51,249 nucleotides of DNA from Candidatus Lachnoclostridium avicola (GCA_019114465.1 DXFM01000019.1:1-51249), one strand, 5' to 3'; shown: positions 31,990 through 40,459, counted from the stretch's first letter. The notes: generated by a model not told the origin, from the sequence alone. Made by a program: numbers and translations.

Positions 31990-32589
31990 CTAATATTTTT
32001 TGTGCATGATGTCAAGTATTGCCTCGTAAGAAAAACCCCTTCTTGAGAGAAATGCCATAGTCTTCTGCTGTTCTTTCTGGTCTGCCTGATCCCTGTCATA
32101 GCCCCGTTTTTTCAGCAGTCTCTCAATCTGAGCCCTCTCATCCAGCTCCGTCTCCTCCAGGCACTCCTGTGCCAGCTCCCGGGAGATCCCCCGGGAGGCC
32201 AGCTCCGCCGCCAGCTGCCGGCGGCTCTTTGTGCTGCCGTGATATTCCACGTAATTCTGGGCGTAGCGCCGGTCGTCAATGTAGCGCTTCTCCTTCCCGA
32301 AAGCTATGGCCGCCTCCACCGCCTCGGCAGGGCAGCCCCCGTCTGCCAGCTTCCGTCTCAGCTCCGCCTCCGTCTTGTCCGAGGCCTTCAGCAGGCGGAA
32401 CATCCGCTCCCTGGCCCGGCGGAAGAACACCTCCCGCATCAGCAGCTCGTACTTCTCCTCCGTCAGCTCTCCCCCCGCCTCGATGCCGTAGGTTTTCAGC
32501 TCTCCGCTGCAAAGAACGAAAGCAGGGCCCTCGTCCGTGAGGACCCTGCTCTTCTTTCTGTCCAGCGGCTCAATGGATACAATCCGCAT
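31990..32589 (-). CDS. recX: RecX regulatory protein
   Basis: This 199-residue all-helical protein has the RecX three-repeat pattern: L-L-K-A-S-D-K-T-E-A-E-L-R-R-K-L, then Y-I-D-D-R-R-Y-A-Q-N-Y-V, then S-R-R-Q-L-A-A-E-L-A-S-R-G-I, and a last F-L-S-R-R-G-F-S-Y-E-A-I. RecX binds in the groove of RecA filaments and limits their growth. It begins 15 bases after the recA stop and is surely co-transcribed with it. Confidence 0.93.
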   Translation of the reverse strand: MRIVSIEPLDRKKSRVLTDEGPAFVLCSGELKTYGIEAGGELTEEKYELLMREVFFRRARERMFRLLKASDKTEAELRRKLADGGCPAEAVEAAIAFGKEKRYIDDRRYAQNYVEYHGSTKSRRQLAAELASRGISRELAQECLEETELDERAQIERLLKKRGYDRDQADQKEQQKTMAFLSRRGFSYEAILDIMHKKY

Positions 32590-32604
32590 CTTACAAGCCT
32601 CTCC

Positions 32605-33663
32605 TTACTCTTCTTCCTCCAGGGGCAGCATTCCCTGGCCTGCGCCGTCGTGGGTCTCCTCCGTATCCGGCTCCAGCCCGTAGCGCACCCGCACCTTGTG
32701 CTCGATCTCATCGCAGATGGCCGGATTCTCCGCCAGATAGATCTTGGCATTCTCCCGGCCCTGTCCGATCTTCGCTCCATTGTAGGCGTACCAGGCGCCG
32801 CTCTTCTCCACAATATTCTCCTTCACAGCCAGATCCAGCACATCTCCCTCTTTGGAGATGCCTTTTCCGAACATGATGTCAAATTCTGCCTCCTTGAAGG
32901 GCGGAGCAATCTTATTCTTGACCACCTTCACACGCACATGGTTGCCGATCATCTCGCCGCCCTGCTTTAACGTCTCTGTGCGGCGCACATCCAGACGGAC
33001 GGAGGAGTAGAACTTCAGGGCCCGGCCGCCGGTGGTGGTCTCCGGATTTCCAAACATCACGCCCACCTTCTCGCGGAGCTGGTTGATGAAGATCACGATG
33101 CAGTTGGAACGGCTGATGGCCGCCGTCAGCTTTCTCAGGGCCTGGGACATCAGTCTGGCCTGCAGTCCCACGTGAGAGTCTCCCATCTCGCCGTCAATCT
33201 CCGCCTTGGGCACCAGAGCCGCCACAGAATCCACGATCACAATATCCACAGCTCCCGAGCGGACCATGGTCTCCGTGATCTCCAGGGCCTGCTCTCCGTT
33301 GTCCGGCTGAGAGATGTACAGATTGTCAATGTCCACGCCGATATTCTTCGCATAAACCGGGTCAAGGGCATGCTCCGCGTCGATAAACCCGGCGATGCCG
33401 CCTCTCTTCTGCACTTCCGCTACCATATGGAGAGCCACGGTGGTCTTACCGCTGGACTCCGGTCCGTAGATCTCCACGATCCTTCCCCTGGGCACACCGC
33501 CCAGCCCCAGAGCGATGTCCAGGCTCAGGGAGCCGGTGGGAACGGTCTCAATATTCATATTCGCGCTGGAATCCCCCAGCTTCATCACGGAACCTTTTCC
33601 ATACGCCTTCTCAATCTGTGTCAGCGCGGCGTCCAGCGCCTTCATCTTCTCTTCTCTATTCAT
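32605..33663 (-). CDS. recA: Recombinase RecA
   Basis: The product (352 residues) carries Walker [11 protein letters not shown], the [10 protein letters not shown] segment, Walker [13 protein letters not shown]1/L2 loops ([22 protein letters not shown]) and an acidic C-terminus. It forms the ATP-dependent strand-exchange filament and triggers LexA cleavage. GGAGGG places the start at the ATG at 33663, four codons inside the longest frame. An SOS box and a near-consensus promoter lie just upstream. Confidence 0.98.
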   Translation of the reverse strand: MNREEKMKALDAALTQIEKAYGKGSVMKLGDSSANMNIETVPTGSLSLDIALGLGGVPRGRIVEIYGPESSGKTTVALHMVAEVQKRGGIAGFIDAEHALDPVYAKNIGVDIDNLYISQPDNGEQALEITETMVRSGAVDIVIVDSVAALVPKAEIDGEMGDSHVGLQARLMSQALRKLTAAISRSNCIVIFINQLREKVGVMFGNPETTTGGRALKFYSSVRLDVRRTETLKQGGEMIGNHVRVKVVKNKIAPPFKEAEFDIMFGKGISKEGDVLDLAVKENIVEKSGAWYAYNGAKIGQGRENAKIYLAENPAICDEIEHKVRVRYGLEPDTEETHDGAGQGMLPLEEEE

Positions 33664-33677
33664 AAAGCCCTCCATAC

Positions 33678-33689
33678 GAACAAATGTTC
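33678..33689 (-). promoter_or_regulatory. LexA (SOS) box of recA
   Basis: GAACATTTGTTC on the minus strand fits the Gram-positive SOS core GAAC-N4-GTTC exactly. It lies between the -10 box and the recA ribosome site, where bound LexA would block transcription. Confidence 0.88.
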
Positions 33690-33702
33690 TGTTTCTGTAA
33701 AC

Positions 33703-33731
33703 ATAATAATATAGTTGCGCTCAAAAGTCAA
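33703..33731 (-). promoter_or_regulatory. recA promoter
   Basis: TTGACT, 17 bases, TATTAT on the minus strand (-35 at plus-strand 33726-33731, -10 at 33703-33708). It is directly upstream of the SOS box, consistent with LexA control. Confidence 0.75.
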
Positions 33732-33929
33732 CTGCTTTCTGGGAAATTTTAAACTGAGGGGATCGGGTACGGGAAGCAGGAATCTGCCCTGGGGAAACGG
33801 CCGAAAAAAACGGCGGAAGGAGAACAGCCTGAAAGGCCAGCGAAGGGAACAGCCGCCGAAAGGCCTCTATTATCATACCATATTTTCCGAGACCGGATAA
33901 GGCGACAGAATGACCGAACGGGCGGAACG

Positions 33930-33963
33930 AAAAAAGCCCGCGCGGCCGACGGCCGCACGAGCT
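33930..33963 (-). terminator. Terminator of the tRNA operon
   Basis: On the minus strand AGCTCGTGCGGCC (plus 33951-33963) pairs, with two G-U pairs, to GGCCGCGCGGGCT (plus 33935-33947), followed by six T. It lies 16 bases beyond the tRNA-Gln gene. Confidence 0.82.
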
Positions 33964-33978
33964 TTTCTGATTCGGTAG

Positions 33979-34051
33979 CTGGGCCAGCCGGATTCGAACC
34001 GGCGGGATGCAGGAGTCAAAGTCCTGTGCCTTACCGCTTGGCGATGGCCCA
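33979..34051 (-). tRNA. tRNA-Gln (anticodon TTG)
   Basis: A full cloverleaf can be drawn: acceptor TGGGCCA/TGGCCCA, anticodon loop CTTTGAC in the stem CAGGA/TCCTG, and T-arm CGGTTCGAATCCG. It is the last gene of a five-tRNA operon. CCA is not encoded. Confidence 0.95.
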
Positions 34052-34142
34052 ATACTTGCCGCGGCCAGGGGCCGCACGGATATTTCCCTGTATAGAAAAA
34101 GAGTCCCGCACACTGCGGGGCTGCTGAATTTTCTATGTTGAG

Positions 34143-34217
34143 GGTGGGTACAGGGATTCGAACCCTGGGCCTCCAGAGCCACAATCTGGCGCGCTAACCA
34201 GCTGCGCTATACCCACC
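34143..34217 (-). tRNA. tRNA-His (anticodon GTG)
   Basis: The acceptor GTGGGTA/TACCCAC has the extra 5' G(-1) facing discriminator C, the identity mark of histidine tRNA. The anticodon arm is CCAGATTGTGGCTCTGG and the T-arm AGGGTTCGAATCCCT. Confidence 0.95.
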
Positions 34218-34240
34218 ATGACCGGATATAATATCCGAAA

Positions 34241-34314
<74 letters not shown>

Positions 34315-34340
34315 GTATTGTGCCATGAAACTCATGGCGA

Positions 34341-34411
34341 AGCGGGTGATGGGAATCGAACCCACGTATCCAGCTTGGAAGGCTGGTGTTCTACCATTGA
34401 ACTACACCCGC
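34341..34411 (-). tRNA. tRNA-Gly (anticodon TCC)
   Basis: The acceptor is GCGGGTG/CACCCGC, the D-arm AGTTCAATGGTAGAAC, the anticodon arm CAGCCTTCCAAGCTG, and the T-arm GTGGGTTCGATTCCCAT. At 71 bases it is typical for glycine tRNA. Confidence 0.95.
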
Positions 34412-34422
34412 AGATCTATAAG

Positions 34423-34497
34423 TCGGGGTGACAGGATTTGAACCTGCGACCCCCTGGTCCCAAACCAGGTGCTCTAGCCAAACTGAGCCACACCCCG
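34423..34497 (-). tRNA. tRNA-Pro (anticodon TGG)
   Basis: The acceptor is CGGGGTG/CACCCCG, the D-arm GGCTCAGTTTGGCTAGAGC, the anticodon arm CCTGGTTTGGGACCAGG, and the T-arm GCAGGTTCAAATCCTGT. It is the first gene of the operon, about 50 bases after the promoter. Confidence 0.95.
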
Positions 34498-34546
34498 TGC
34501 TAGGAATCACAACTTACAAACGCCGTTCATCAGCAGCGCAGAAATT

Positions 34547-34575
34547 ATTATATCCTATGATCCCCGCATTGTCAA
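34547..34575 (-). promoter_or_regulatory. Consensus promoter of the tRNA operon
   Basis: A perfect TTGACA and a perfect TATAAT are separated by 17 bases on the minus strand. It drives tRNA-Pro-Gly-Arg-His-Gln. Confidence 0.9.
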
Positions 34576-34678
34576 TCACTTTTTTTCATTTTTTTTGACG
34601 GAATCCGATCTTTTTTTCAGCGTCCCGGCCGGCAGCCCGCCGGAGCGCCTTTTTTAAGAACTTCTTCAGCCGGACTAT

Positions 34679-35173
34679 TCAGGTTTTCTCGAAAAATTTC
34701 TGAGTATAGTGGGCCTCCCCGTTCTCATCAATCTCCATAATCATGTAGCTGGGTCTGCGGCCGTCCTGGCGGGGAAAGGAGAGACTGCCCGGGTTTAACA
34801 CCGTCAGGCCGTTTTCCTGGGACAGGTACGGCCGGTGGGTGTGGCCGAACATGGCGATGTCGCAGCCCCTGGCCCTGGCCTCCTCTTTTAAACGCTCCGT
34901 CCCCACAGACACACCGTAGTAATGGCCGTGGGTCAGCAGCGCCCGATATTTTCCGATGGTGATCTCCCGTTCCCGGTCCAGCATGGAAAAAAAGTCGTTA
35001 TTCCCCAGCACCATCTCAATCCGGCACTCCGGATTCAGCCACTGATAGATCCGGTCCTCGCTTCCCTCCGCATCCCCCAGATGGATAAACATATCCAGGG
35101 GCAGATTCTGTTCTATGACCGCTTTCAGATTCTCATCCCTGCGATGGGTATCGCTGACGATCAGTATTTTCAT
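34679..35173 (-). CDS. Metallophosphoesterase, YfcE/MJ0936 family
   Basis: The 164-residue calcineurin-like phosphoesterase shows all metal motifs: V-S-D-T-H-R (7-12), H-L-G-D-A (31-35), G-N-N-D (57-60), T-H-G-H-Y (80-84) and F-G-H-T-H-R-P (108-114), then N-P-G-S. Such proteins cleave phosphodiesters or phosphomonoesters; the natural substrate is usually unknown. It overlaps rdgB by four bases (ATGA), a pairing often seen in Firmicutes. A second, more distant paralogue is at 38252-38818. Confidence 0.9.
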   Translation of the reverse strand: MKILIVSDTHRRDENLKAVIEQNLPLDMFIHLGDAEGSEDRIYQWLNPECRIEMVLGNNDFFSMLDREREITIGKYRALLTHGHYYGVSVGTERLKEEARARGCDIAMFGHTHRPYLSQENGLTVLNPGSLSFPRQDGRRPSYMIMEIDENGEAHYTQKFFEKT

Positions 35174-35784
35174 CTTGCCTCTTCCTCCCCGAAGATTTCT
35201 TTCAACTTCACTTTCATTGCTTCCAGAGCCTTGCCTCTGTGGCTGATCCTGTTTTTCTCCTCAATGGAAATCTCCGCCGACGTCTTCCCGTACTCCGGCA
35301 GATAGAGAATGGGATCGTAGCCGAAGCCGCCGTCCCCCGCCGGCTCCATGGCGATCAGCCCTTCCATGGTTTCTTCCGTGTGCACCACCCGGCCGTCCGG
35401 CAGGACAGCCGCGATGTTGCAGACAAACCGGGCGCTCCGGTCCTCGCCCTCCACGCCCGCCAGACGGTCGATGAGAGCCTGATTCTTGATCTCGTAGGAA
35501 GTGTCCTCTCCCATGTACCTGGCGGAGTAAATTCCCGGCTCCCCGTTCAGATAATCGATCACCAGACCGGAATCGTCCGCCAGCACGATTCCTCCCGTCT
35601 GCTCCCAGACAGCCTGGGCCTTGATCTGGGCATTTTCCCCGAAAGTTTTTCCATTTTCCACAATATCCGGATTCGCCCCGGCCTCCTTCATGGAAAGGAT
35701 CTCCATTCCCAGATCCGCCAGAATCAGGCGGACCTCTCTCATCTTTCCTTCATTGCCGGTGGCAAATACTATCTTATGTTCCAT
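35170..35784 (-). CDS. rdgB: XTP/dITP diphosphatase (RdgB/HAM1)
   Basis: The product (204 residues) begins M-E-H-K-I-V-F-A-T-G-N-E-G-K, the ITPase signature. It also has L-A-D-D-S-G-L-V-I-D, G-I-Y-S-A-R-Y, G-G-F-G-Y-D-P-I and the end motif I-S-H-R-G-K-A. It destroys non-canonical purine triphosphates before they enter DNA. GGGAGG upstream of the ATG at 35784 overrides a 27-codon longer frame that would run into the peptidase gene. Confidence 0.95.
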   Translation of the reverse strand: MEHKIVFATGNEGKMREVRLILADLGMEILSMKEAGANPDIVENGKTFGENAQIKAQAVWEQTGGIVLADDSGLVIDYLNGEPGIYSARYMGEDTSYEIKNQALIDRLAGVEGEDRSARFVCNIAAVLPDGRVVHTEETMEGLIAMEPAGDGGFGYDPILYLPEYGKTSAEISIEEKNRISHRGKALEAMKVKLKEIFGEEEAR

Positions 35785-35801
35785 CCTCTTCCTCCCATAT
35801 T

Positions 35802-37061
35802 CTACCGCTTTGAGGTGTAGGCCTTCAGGCACACATTGCAGCCCTCCGTCTCCGCCCGGTCCCACCGGACTCCGTTATGGCTTAAATATCCCTCGCCGTC
35901 ACTGATATCCACAATCCGCTTTCCGTCCCCCGGATCATACTCGATGGCCACCGGGTGGATCTTCCCGGGGCTCTTGATCTTTACCGCCACAGCAAAACGG
36001 CCGCCCTGGTTTAAGCGGACCACCCGCTTCAGGGGAACCGTATAATACCCCGCGTCCTCCAGCGTTCCGGAAGCCGCCGGACGTCTGTCCTCCAGGCTTT
36101 CCATCTCCCGAACGCCGGTGATCACATAGACCTCATATTCCGTATCCGGACCTGTGGCGTAAAATCCCACCGCTTCCAGATTTTCATTTCCTTCCGCCGT
36201 GTAGACATTGGCAAACCACGCCGTATCCTGCTCATACCCCATCTGCCCCACCCAGCCGCACAGATCCGTCTGATAGATCCCGTCATAATTGTCCGGGTCC
36301 TCGATCTCCGTGTAGGCGATGTTGCTGGTGCCGATGTTGGTGTCATAATAAGAAATATAAAAATATCCGCCGTCTCCGAAGGCCTCTCCCCAGCTGTTCA
36401 CGCAGAGAAAAGCTCCGTCTCCCTCCGGCTGTTTTTTAAAATTCTCCTTCGGGTAGCCGTCATCCCAGCCGACGATTACCACGTCGTGGTTGGCGCCCGC
36501 GGCCCCGTCATAATAATAAGCGGCCGTCTCTCTGCTGTAATGGGGGGAATCGCTGTCCGGCCCTGTTAAGTCGGAGTAGAAACTGCTCTGCACGCCCCCG
36601 TTCTCGTAGACTGCACGCTTGATCTTTTCATAGTCTTTGGACTGGTAAAGACGGATCTCCTGGACATGCTTTGCCGCCGGCACATCCTCCGCCCGGACGC
36701 CGTCCCCGTAGGGATCGGCCGCCTCCGGAACCGGCCCCTGCCAGGACAGCAGATAGGCCATGGACATAATATAATCCCCGCCGTCCTTCTGCCCCTCCGG
36801 AAATTTCTCCCACAGAGACATATGGTCCTCGGAAAAATCCATCCGCTCCGCCACAGGCATGGAGGACTCCAGGGCCGTAAGGGAGGCGAACGCCCAGCAG
36901 GTTCCCAGGCTTCCCTGGTTCTTCACTTCCAGGGCCCGCCCCTCTTCCCGGTAGTCATAACTGACCGGCAGCGGCTCCGTCTTTCCCGCCGCTGCCCGGT
37001 CCATTCCCAGGACCGCGGACAACGCTGCCGCCAGTCCCAGAACCCAGATTCTTTTTTTCAA
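35802..37061 (-). CDS. Secreted papain-like (C1A) cysteine peptidase with C-terminal lectin-like domain
   Basis: The 419-residue protein has a signal peptide (1-25) and then directly the mature C1A domain without a propeptide of normal length. The catalytic set is visible: Gln49 (N-Q-G-S-L-G), Cys55 (T-C-W-A-F-A), His192 (A-N-H-D-V-V-I-V-G-W-D) and Asn222 (V-N-S-W-G). The C-terminal 150 residues (E-A-V-G-F-Y-A-T-G ... Y-E-V-Y-V) form a beta-rich domain like that in clostridial lectin-domain C1 peptidases. It likely degrades host or dietary proteins or remodels the surface. It lies four bases after the RNA methyltransferase stop. Confidence 0.88.
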   Translation of the reverse strand: MKKRIWVLGLAAALSAVLGMDRAAAGKTEPLPVSYDYREEGRALEVKNQGSLGTCWAFASLTALESSMPVAERMDFSEDHMSLWEKFPEGQKDGGDYIMSMAYLLSWQGPVPEAADPYGDGVRAEDVPAAKHVQEIRLYQSKDYEKIKRAVYENGGVQSSFYSDLTGPDSDSPHYSRETAAYYYDGAAGANHDVVIVGWDDGYPKENFKKQPEGDGAFLCVNSWGEAFGDGGYFYISYYDTNIGTSNIAYTEIEDPDNYDGIYQTDLCGWVGQMGYEQDTAWFANVYTAEGNENLEAVGFYATGPDTEYEVYVITGVREMESLEDRRPAASGTLEDAGYYTVPLKRVVRLNQGGRFAVAVKIKSPGKIHPVAIEYDPGDGKRIVDISDGEGYLSHNGVRWDRAETEGCNVCLKAYTSKR

Positions 37062-37064
37062 CCC

Positions 37065-38222
37065 CTACTCTCCCTGCTTTCTTCTCAGGGGCTTCGGCCC
37101 CAGAAACTGATAAAAATAGGTTTTCATCATTCCATTATAAATCTTCCGGTTTTTATCCGCCTTCCGCCCCATGTACTTCTCCGCGTCCTCGTAGGCGGTG
37201 ATCACATAGGCCGACCAGCTGTCCAGAGCGGCAAACCGCTCCCCCAGCTGGCGGTAAAGCTCCGGCAGGTTCTTCTTCTCCTCAATTCTCTCCCCATAGG
37301 GCGGGTTGGTGATGAGAAAGCCGTACTTTTTCGGATGGCTCAGCTCGCTCACCGGCCGCTGCTGAAAGTGAATCAGATGATCCACCCCGGCAGACCGGGC
37401 GTTGGACCTGGCAGCGCGGATCACGTCCCCGTCAATGTCGTAGCCCTGAATATCCGTCTCCACCTGGTCATTGACCAGGTCTCCCGCCTCGTCTCCCGCC
37501 TCATACCAGCATTTGCGCGGGATCAGGTTGGGCCACTCCTCCGCCAGGAAACTGCGGTTCATGCCGGGAGCCATATTAGCCGCCATCATGGCTGCCTCAA
37601 TGGGAAAAGTCCCGCTTCCGCAGAAGGGATCCACCAGGATCCGGTCCCCCCGCCAGGGCGTCAGCATGATCAGAGCCGCCGCCAGAGTCTCCGTAATGGG
37701 CGCCTTGCTGGTCATGGTGCGGTAGCCCCTCTTGTGAAGGGACACTCCCGTGGTATCCAGCCCCACCGTCACTACGTCCTTGTACAGGGACACCCGCAGG
37801 GGATAGCTGCTGCCCGTCTCAGGAAACCAGGAAACTCCGTATTTCTCTTTCATCCGCTCCACCATGGCTTTTTTCATGATGGACTGGATATCCGACGGGC
37901 TGAACAGCCTGCTCTTGATGGATGTGGCCTTTGCCACCCAGAATTTTCCGTCCTCCGGGATAAAATCCTCCCACGGCAGGGACTTCGTCCCCTGAAACAG
38001 CTCCTCAAAGGTGACTGCCCGGAAGCTGCCCACCTTGATCATTACCCGCTCTGCCGTCCGCAGGAACACATTGGCCCGGCAGATAGCCGCCTCGTCCCCC
38101 AGAAATGTCACTTTTCCGTCTTCCACCTGGGCGATCTCATATCCCAGATCGGTTATTTCCTTTTTCAGCACCGCCTCCAGGCCAAAATGACAGGGGGCGA
38201 TCAGTTCCAGTTTTCTTTCCAC
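37065..38222 (-). CDS. THUMP-domain RNA methyltransferase (RlmL/YpsC family)
   Basis: The 385-residue protein combines an N-terminal THUMP domain (about 50-160) with a UPF0020 methyltransferase domain. The latter has L-V-D-P-F-C-G-S-G-T-F-P-I-E-A-A for SAM and I-T-N-P-P-Y-G-E-R, the NPPY catalytic motif for an amino group of guanine. Its length matches Bacillus YpsC and the first half of E. coli RlmL, which makes m2G2445 in 23S rRNA. The start is a GTG with GAGGA seven bases upstream. Confidence 0.9.
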   Translation of the reverse strand: MERKLELIAPCHFGLEAVLKKEITDLGYEIAQVEDGKVTFLGDEAAICRANVFLRTAERVMIKVGSFRAVTFEELFQGTKSLPWEDFIPEDGKFWVAKATSIKSRLFSPSDIQSIMKKAMVERMKEKYGVSWFPETGSSYPLRVSLYKDVVTVGLDTTGVSLHKRGYRTMTSKAPITETLAAALIMLTPWRGDRILVDPFCGSGTFPIEAAMMAANMAPGMNRSFLAEEWPNLIPRKCWYEAGDEAGDLVNDQVETDIQGYDIDGDVIRAARSNARSAGVDHLIHFQQRPVSELSHPKKYGFLITNPPYGERIEEKKNLPELYRQLGERFAALDSWSAYVITAYEDAEKYMGRKADKNRKIYNGMMKTYFYQFLGPKPLRRKQGE

Positions 38223-38251
38223 GCTCTCGTCCTCAATTTCTTTCGTCTCTG

Positions 38252-38818
38252 TTACAGGGTAATACCCGCCACGGTCTCATCCTCAAAAGTCAGGATGGTA
38301 AATTCCCGCCCGTCCAGAATGGCGTATGTAGGCGGATTGCCTCCCTTGGGGATGGAAGTGGAGCCGGGATTCAGCACGGTGATCTCCACCGTCCGCTCCC
38401 CGTCTGAGGCCTGCGTCCTCTCCGCCTTCAGCAGATGGGTGTGGCCGTGGACCAGCACATCCCCGTTCTGCATGGGAGGAATGTGATCCTGGTTGTACAC
38501 ATGGCCGTGGGTGGCGTAAAAGGTGACGCCGTTTAACGCCAGCAGGGCGTAGTCCGCCAGAATGGGGAACTGGAGCACCATCTGATCCACCTCCGTGTCG
38601 CAGTTGCCCCGCACGGCGTAAATCCTGTCCTTCCGCTCATTGAGCATGGCGATCACTTCCTTGGGGGCGTAGTCTTTCGGCAGGTCATTTCTGGGGCCGT
38701 GATACAGAATGTCTCCCAGCAGAATCAACCGCTCCGCCCCCGACCGGTCGAAGGCCTCAAGCATCTCTCTGCAGTAATATGCGGACCCGTGAATGTCCGA
38801 TGCAAACATGTATTTCAT
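38252..38818 (-). CDS. yfcE: Phosphodiesterase YfcE
   Basis: The 188-residue metallophosphoesterase has A-S-D-I-H-G-S, L-L-G-D-I-L-Y-H-G-P-R-N, R-G-N-C-D, Y-A-T-H-G-H and V-H-G-H-T-H, the motif set of YfcE. L-Y-H-G-P-R-N is diagnostic of YfcE as opposed to the paralogue at 34679. It hydrolyses phosphodiesters in vitro; the cellular substrate is unknown. It follows the rhodanese gene by 27 bases. Confidence 0.92.
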   Translation of the reverse strand: MKYMFASDIHGSAYYCREMLEAFDRSGAERLILLGDILYHGPRNDLPKDYAPKEVIAMLNERKDRIYAVRGNCDTEVDQMVLQFPILADYALLALNGVTFYATHGHVYNQDHIPPMQNGDVLVHGHTHLLKAERTQASDGERTVEITVLNPGSTSIPKGGNPPTYAILDGREFTILTFEDETVAGITL

Positions 38819-38845
38819 ACGTATTCTCCTCGTCTTTTCAATTCG

Positions 38846-39214
38846 TTACCATTGTAAGTCCTGCCGCCCGTTCCTGTCAACATTTCCGTGGCTTTCCCCG
38901 CCAGGTTCCAGGAATTTTCCCCGGTAATAGGAGAGCCCTCCCGCCAGGTTCGCCACAGAAAATCCCATCCGTCCCAGCCGGTTACAGGCCCTCATGCTCT
39001 GGGCGCCATGGCTGCAGTAAAACACCAGAAACTTATCCCGCGGCAGCTGTCTGTATCTGGCCGGCAGTTCCCCGAAGGGGAGGTTCACCGCTCCTCTCAG
39101 GTGGGATGCCTCATACTCCGGGCCGGTGCGCAGATCCACAAGCACCAGATCCGCTCCCCCTTCCAGCCACTGATCCAGCACGTCCCATGTGACCATGGGA
39201 TAGGGAATCCTCAT
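38846..39214 (-). CDS. Rhodanese-like single-domain protein
   Basis: The product (122 residues) is a stand-alone rhodanese domain: L-V-D-L-R-T-G-P-E-Y-E-A-S-H-L-R-G-A-V-N-L-P, then the active-site loop Y-C-S-H-G-A-Q-S with Cys67. It may transfer persulfide sulfur. GGGGAGGG upstream of the ATG at 39214 fixes the start; the longer frame (42 extra codons) would run into the terminator and the small gene upstream. Confidence 0.9.
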   Translation of the reverse strand: MRIPYPMVTWDVLDQWLEGGADLVLVDLRTGPEYEASHLRGAVNLPFGELPARYRQLPRDKFLVFYCSHGAQSMRACNRLGRMGFSVANLAGGLSYYRGKFLEPGGESHGNVDRNGRQDLQW

Positions 39215-39338
39215 ATTTTTCCCTCCCCGGTATGTCCTTATTTTATTATATGACCGGGCTGGAAAAGATGTCCTTCCCCGGCCGCCGTTCCAGATGCGCC
39301 GTGACTCCAGGACGTCGGACGCATACCCGCCATACCGC

Positions 39339-39372
39339 AAAAAGCCGCCCCGTTGTTCGCGGAGCGGCTTTT
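39339..39372 (-). terminator. Terminator after the Asn-rich small gene
   Basis: AAAAGCCGC (ending 39348) and GCGGCTTTT (39364-39372) form a stem with a partly paired CCCG/CGCG top. T follows on the minus strand. It lies 12 bases past the small gene's stop. Confidence 0.8.
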
Positions 39373-39384
39373 CGTCGGGCGGCC

Positions 39385-39546
39385 TTAGCGGCTGCTGTAA
39401 TTCTGGCTGTCGTTCTGGCTCTTATTCTTGTCAGAACTGTTCTGGGCCTTGTTGTTTCTGTCCATATTCTGATTTCTGTTTCTGTCGCAGTTCTGAGAAT
39501 TTCTGGAGCTGTTGTCGTCCATATCCTTATAATTTCTGTTTGCCAT
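39385..39546 (-). CDS. Small Asn/Gln/Ser/Asp-rich hypothetical protein (53 residues)
   Basis: A short frame reads M-A-N-R-N-Y-K-D-M-D-D-N-S-S-R and continues as a low-complexity polar chain (about a quarter Asn) ending N-Y-S-S-R. It has one Cys, no hydrophobic core and no membrane segment. It is probably disordered. AGGAGG eight bases before the ATG at 39546 and a terminator just after the stop make it a convincing real gene despite its size. It has the look of a small spore-associated or stress protein but matches no family I know, so function is not assigned. Confidence 0.72.
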   Translation of the reverse strand: MANRNYKDMDDNSSRNSQNCDRNRNQNMDRNNKAQNSSDKNKSQNDSQNYSSR

Positions 39547-39612
39547 AATCATTACCTCCTAACTGAATTTGGTTACGAGGTTAGTATGGCGTTTTCCCTT
39601 TAAATTATACCA

Positions 39613-40368
39613 TCAGTCTCCCATAACATTTACAATTTTTACAGGGGCCCGGTAATTCCAGGGAGAGGTCTTGATTCCCGTCTCGTAGGTGGAGGCGTGA
39701 ACGATCTGTCCGTTTCCTATGTAAAGTCCCACATGGTTGATGCTCTTTCCGCTTCCGTAGAAAATCAGGTCTCCCGGACGCATCTGGTCCGCGCTCACCT
39801 CCCGGCCCTGCTTGGACTGGGCGGTGGAACTTCTGGCAACGGTGACGCCGGCCCCGTGCTGCAGCACGTAGCGGGTAAATCCAGAACAGTCCACGCCGGT
39901 GTGGGGATCATTGCCGCCGTACTTGTAGGGGCCGCCCACAAACTGCAGGGCGTATTCCACCAGGTTCTGCCGCCGGTCCTCTTTGGCCTGCTCCGCGGCG
40001 GCCTGGGCCAGAACCTCTTCCTTGACCGCCAGGGCTTCTTCCTCGTTCTCGCTGATCTCTATTTCCTCGGTGATGGGGAGATAGCCGAGCTCATTTCCCA
40101 CTGCCACCTCAATCCAGCCGTTCTCTGTTGTATCAACTACGTGAAAGGACGCGCCCTGAAGAGCCTCCGTGAGCACCTCCTCGCCGCCCAGAGATGTCTT
40201 TACAAACACACTGTCGCTGATCACCGTCATCATGCTAGTCTGCTCCATGCCCGGCCCGTTGAGAATCTGGGTGGCGGCCATGGCGTTCATCGTGTCCATG
40301 GGGTTGGCCGCCGCGATCGCTCCGCAGAAACCAACCAGTCCGAATATATGAAGTGGTTTAAAATTCAT
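39613..40368 (-). CDS. NlpC/P60 (C40) cell-wall endopeptidase with SH3-like domain
   Basis: The 251-residue protein has an N-terminal hydrophobic segment (1-32, signal or anchor), a bacterial SH3-like region (about 45-105), a short helical Ala/Glu linker (108-135) and an NlpC/P60 domain. Catalytic residues are Cys161 (V-D-C-S-G-F), His212 (I-N-H-V-G-L-Y) and His224 (I-V-H-A-S). It should cut gamma-D-Glu-diamino acid bonds in peptidoglycan. A consensus-like promoter at 40428-40456 drives it. I looked for a c-di-AMP riboswitch, common before such genes, and the leader is too short. Confidence 0.9.
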   Translation of the reverse strand: MNFKPLHIFGLVGFCGAIAAANPMDTMNAMAATQILNGPGMEQTSMMTVISDSVFVKTSLGGEEVLTEALQGASFHVVDTTENGWIEVAVGNELGYLPITEEIEISENEEEALAVKEEVLAQAAAEQAKEDRRQNLVEYALQFVGGPYKYGGNDPHTGVDCSGFTRYVLQHGAGVTVARSSTAQSKQGREVSADQMRPGDLIFYGSGKSINHVGLYIGNGQIVHASTYETGIKTSPWNYRAPVKIVNVMGD

Positions 40369-40427
40369 CGCTTTCTCCCATCTTGGATTGCAAATATTAC
40401 ATAATTGTTAAATTTTGTTACGGTTGT

Positions 40428-40456
40428 ATTATACTTCTCCCCCACTCCCCCGTCAA
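40428..40456 (-). promoter_or_regulatory. Promoter of the NlpC/P60 gene
   Basis: TTGACG, 17 bases, TATAAT on the minus strand, about 60 bases upstream of the start codon. Confidence 0.8.
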
Positions 40457-40459
40457 CCC

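Noticed and set aside
34610..34660. GC-rich hairpin with T-run on the plus strand near 34620-34656
   Set aside because: It would terminate rightward transcription, but no plus-strand gene precedes it; on the minus strand no T-run follows, so no terminator is called for the phosphoesterase gene.
36666..38486. A 606-codon plus-strand frame across the peptidase, methyltransferase and yfcE genes
   Set aside because: It is antisense to three well-recognised genes with intact catalytic motifs; its composition is typical of an opposite-strand shadow.
39232..39603. Long plus-strand open frames opposite the rhodanese and Asn-rich genes
   Set aside because: They have no ribosome sites, run across a terminator and are shadows of minus-strand genes with clear signals.
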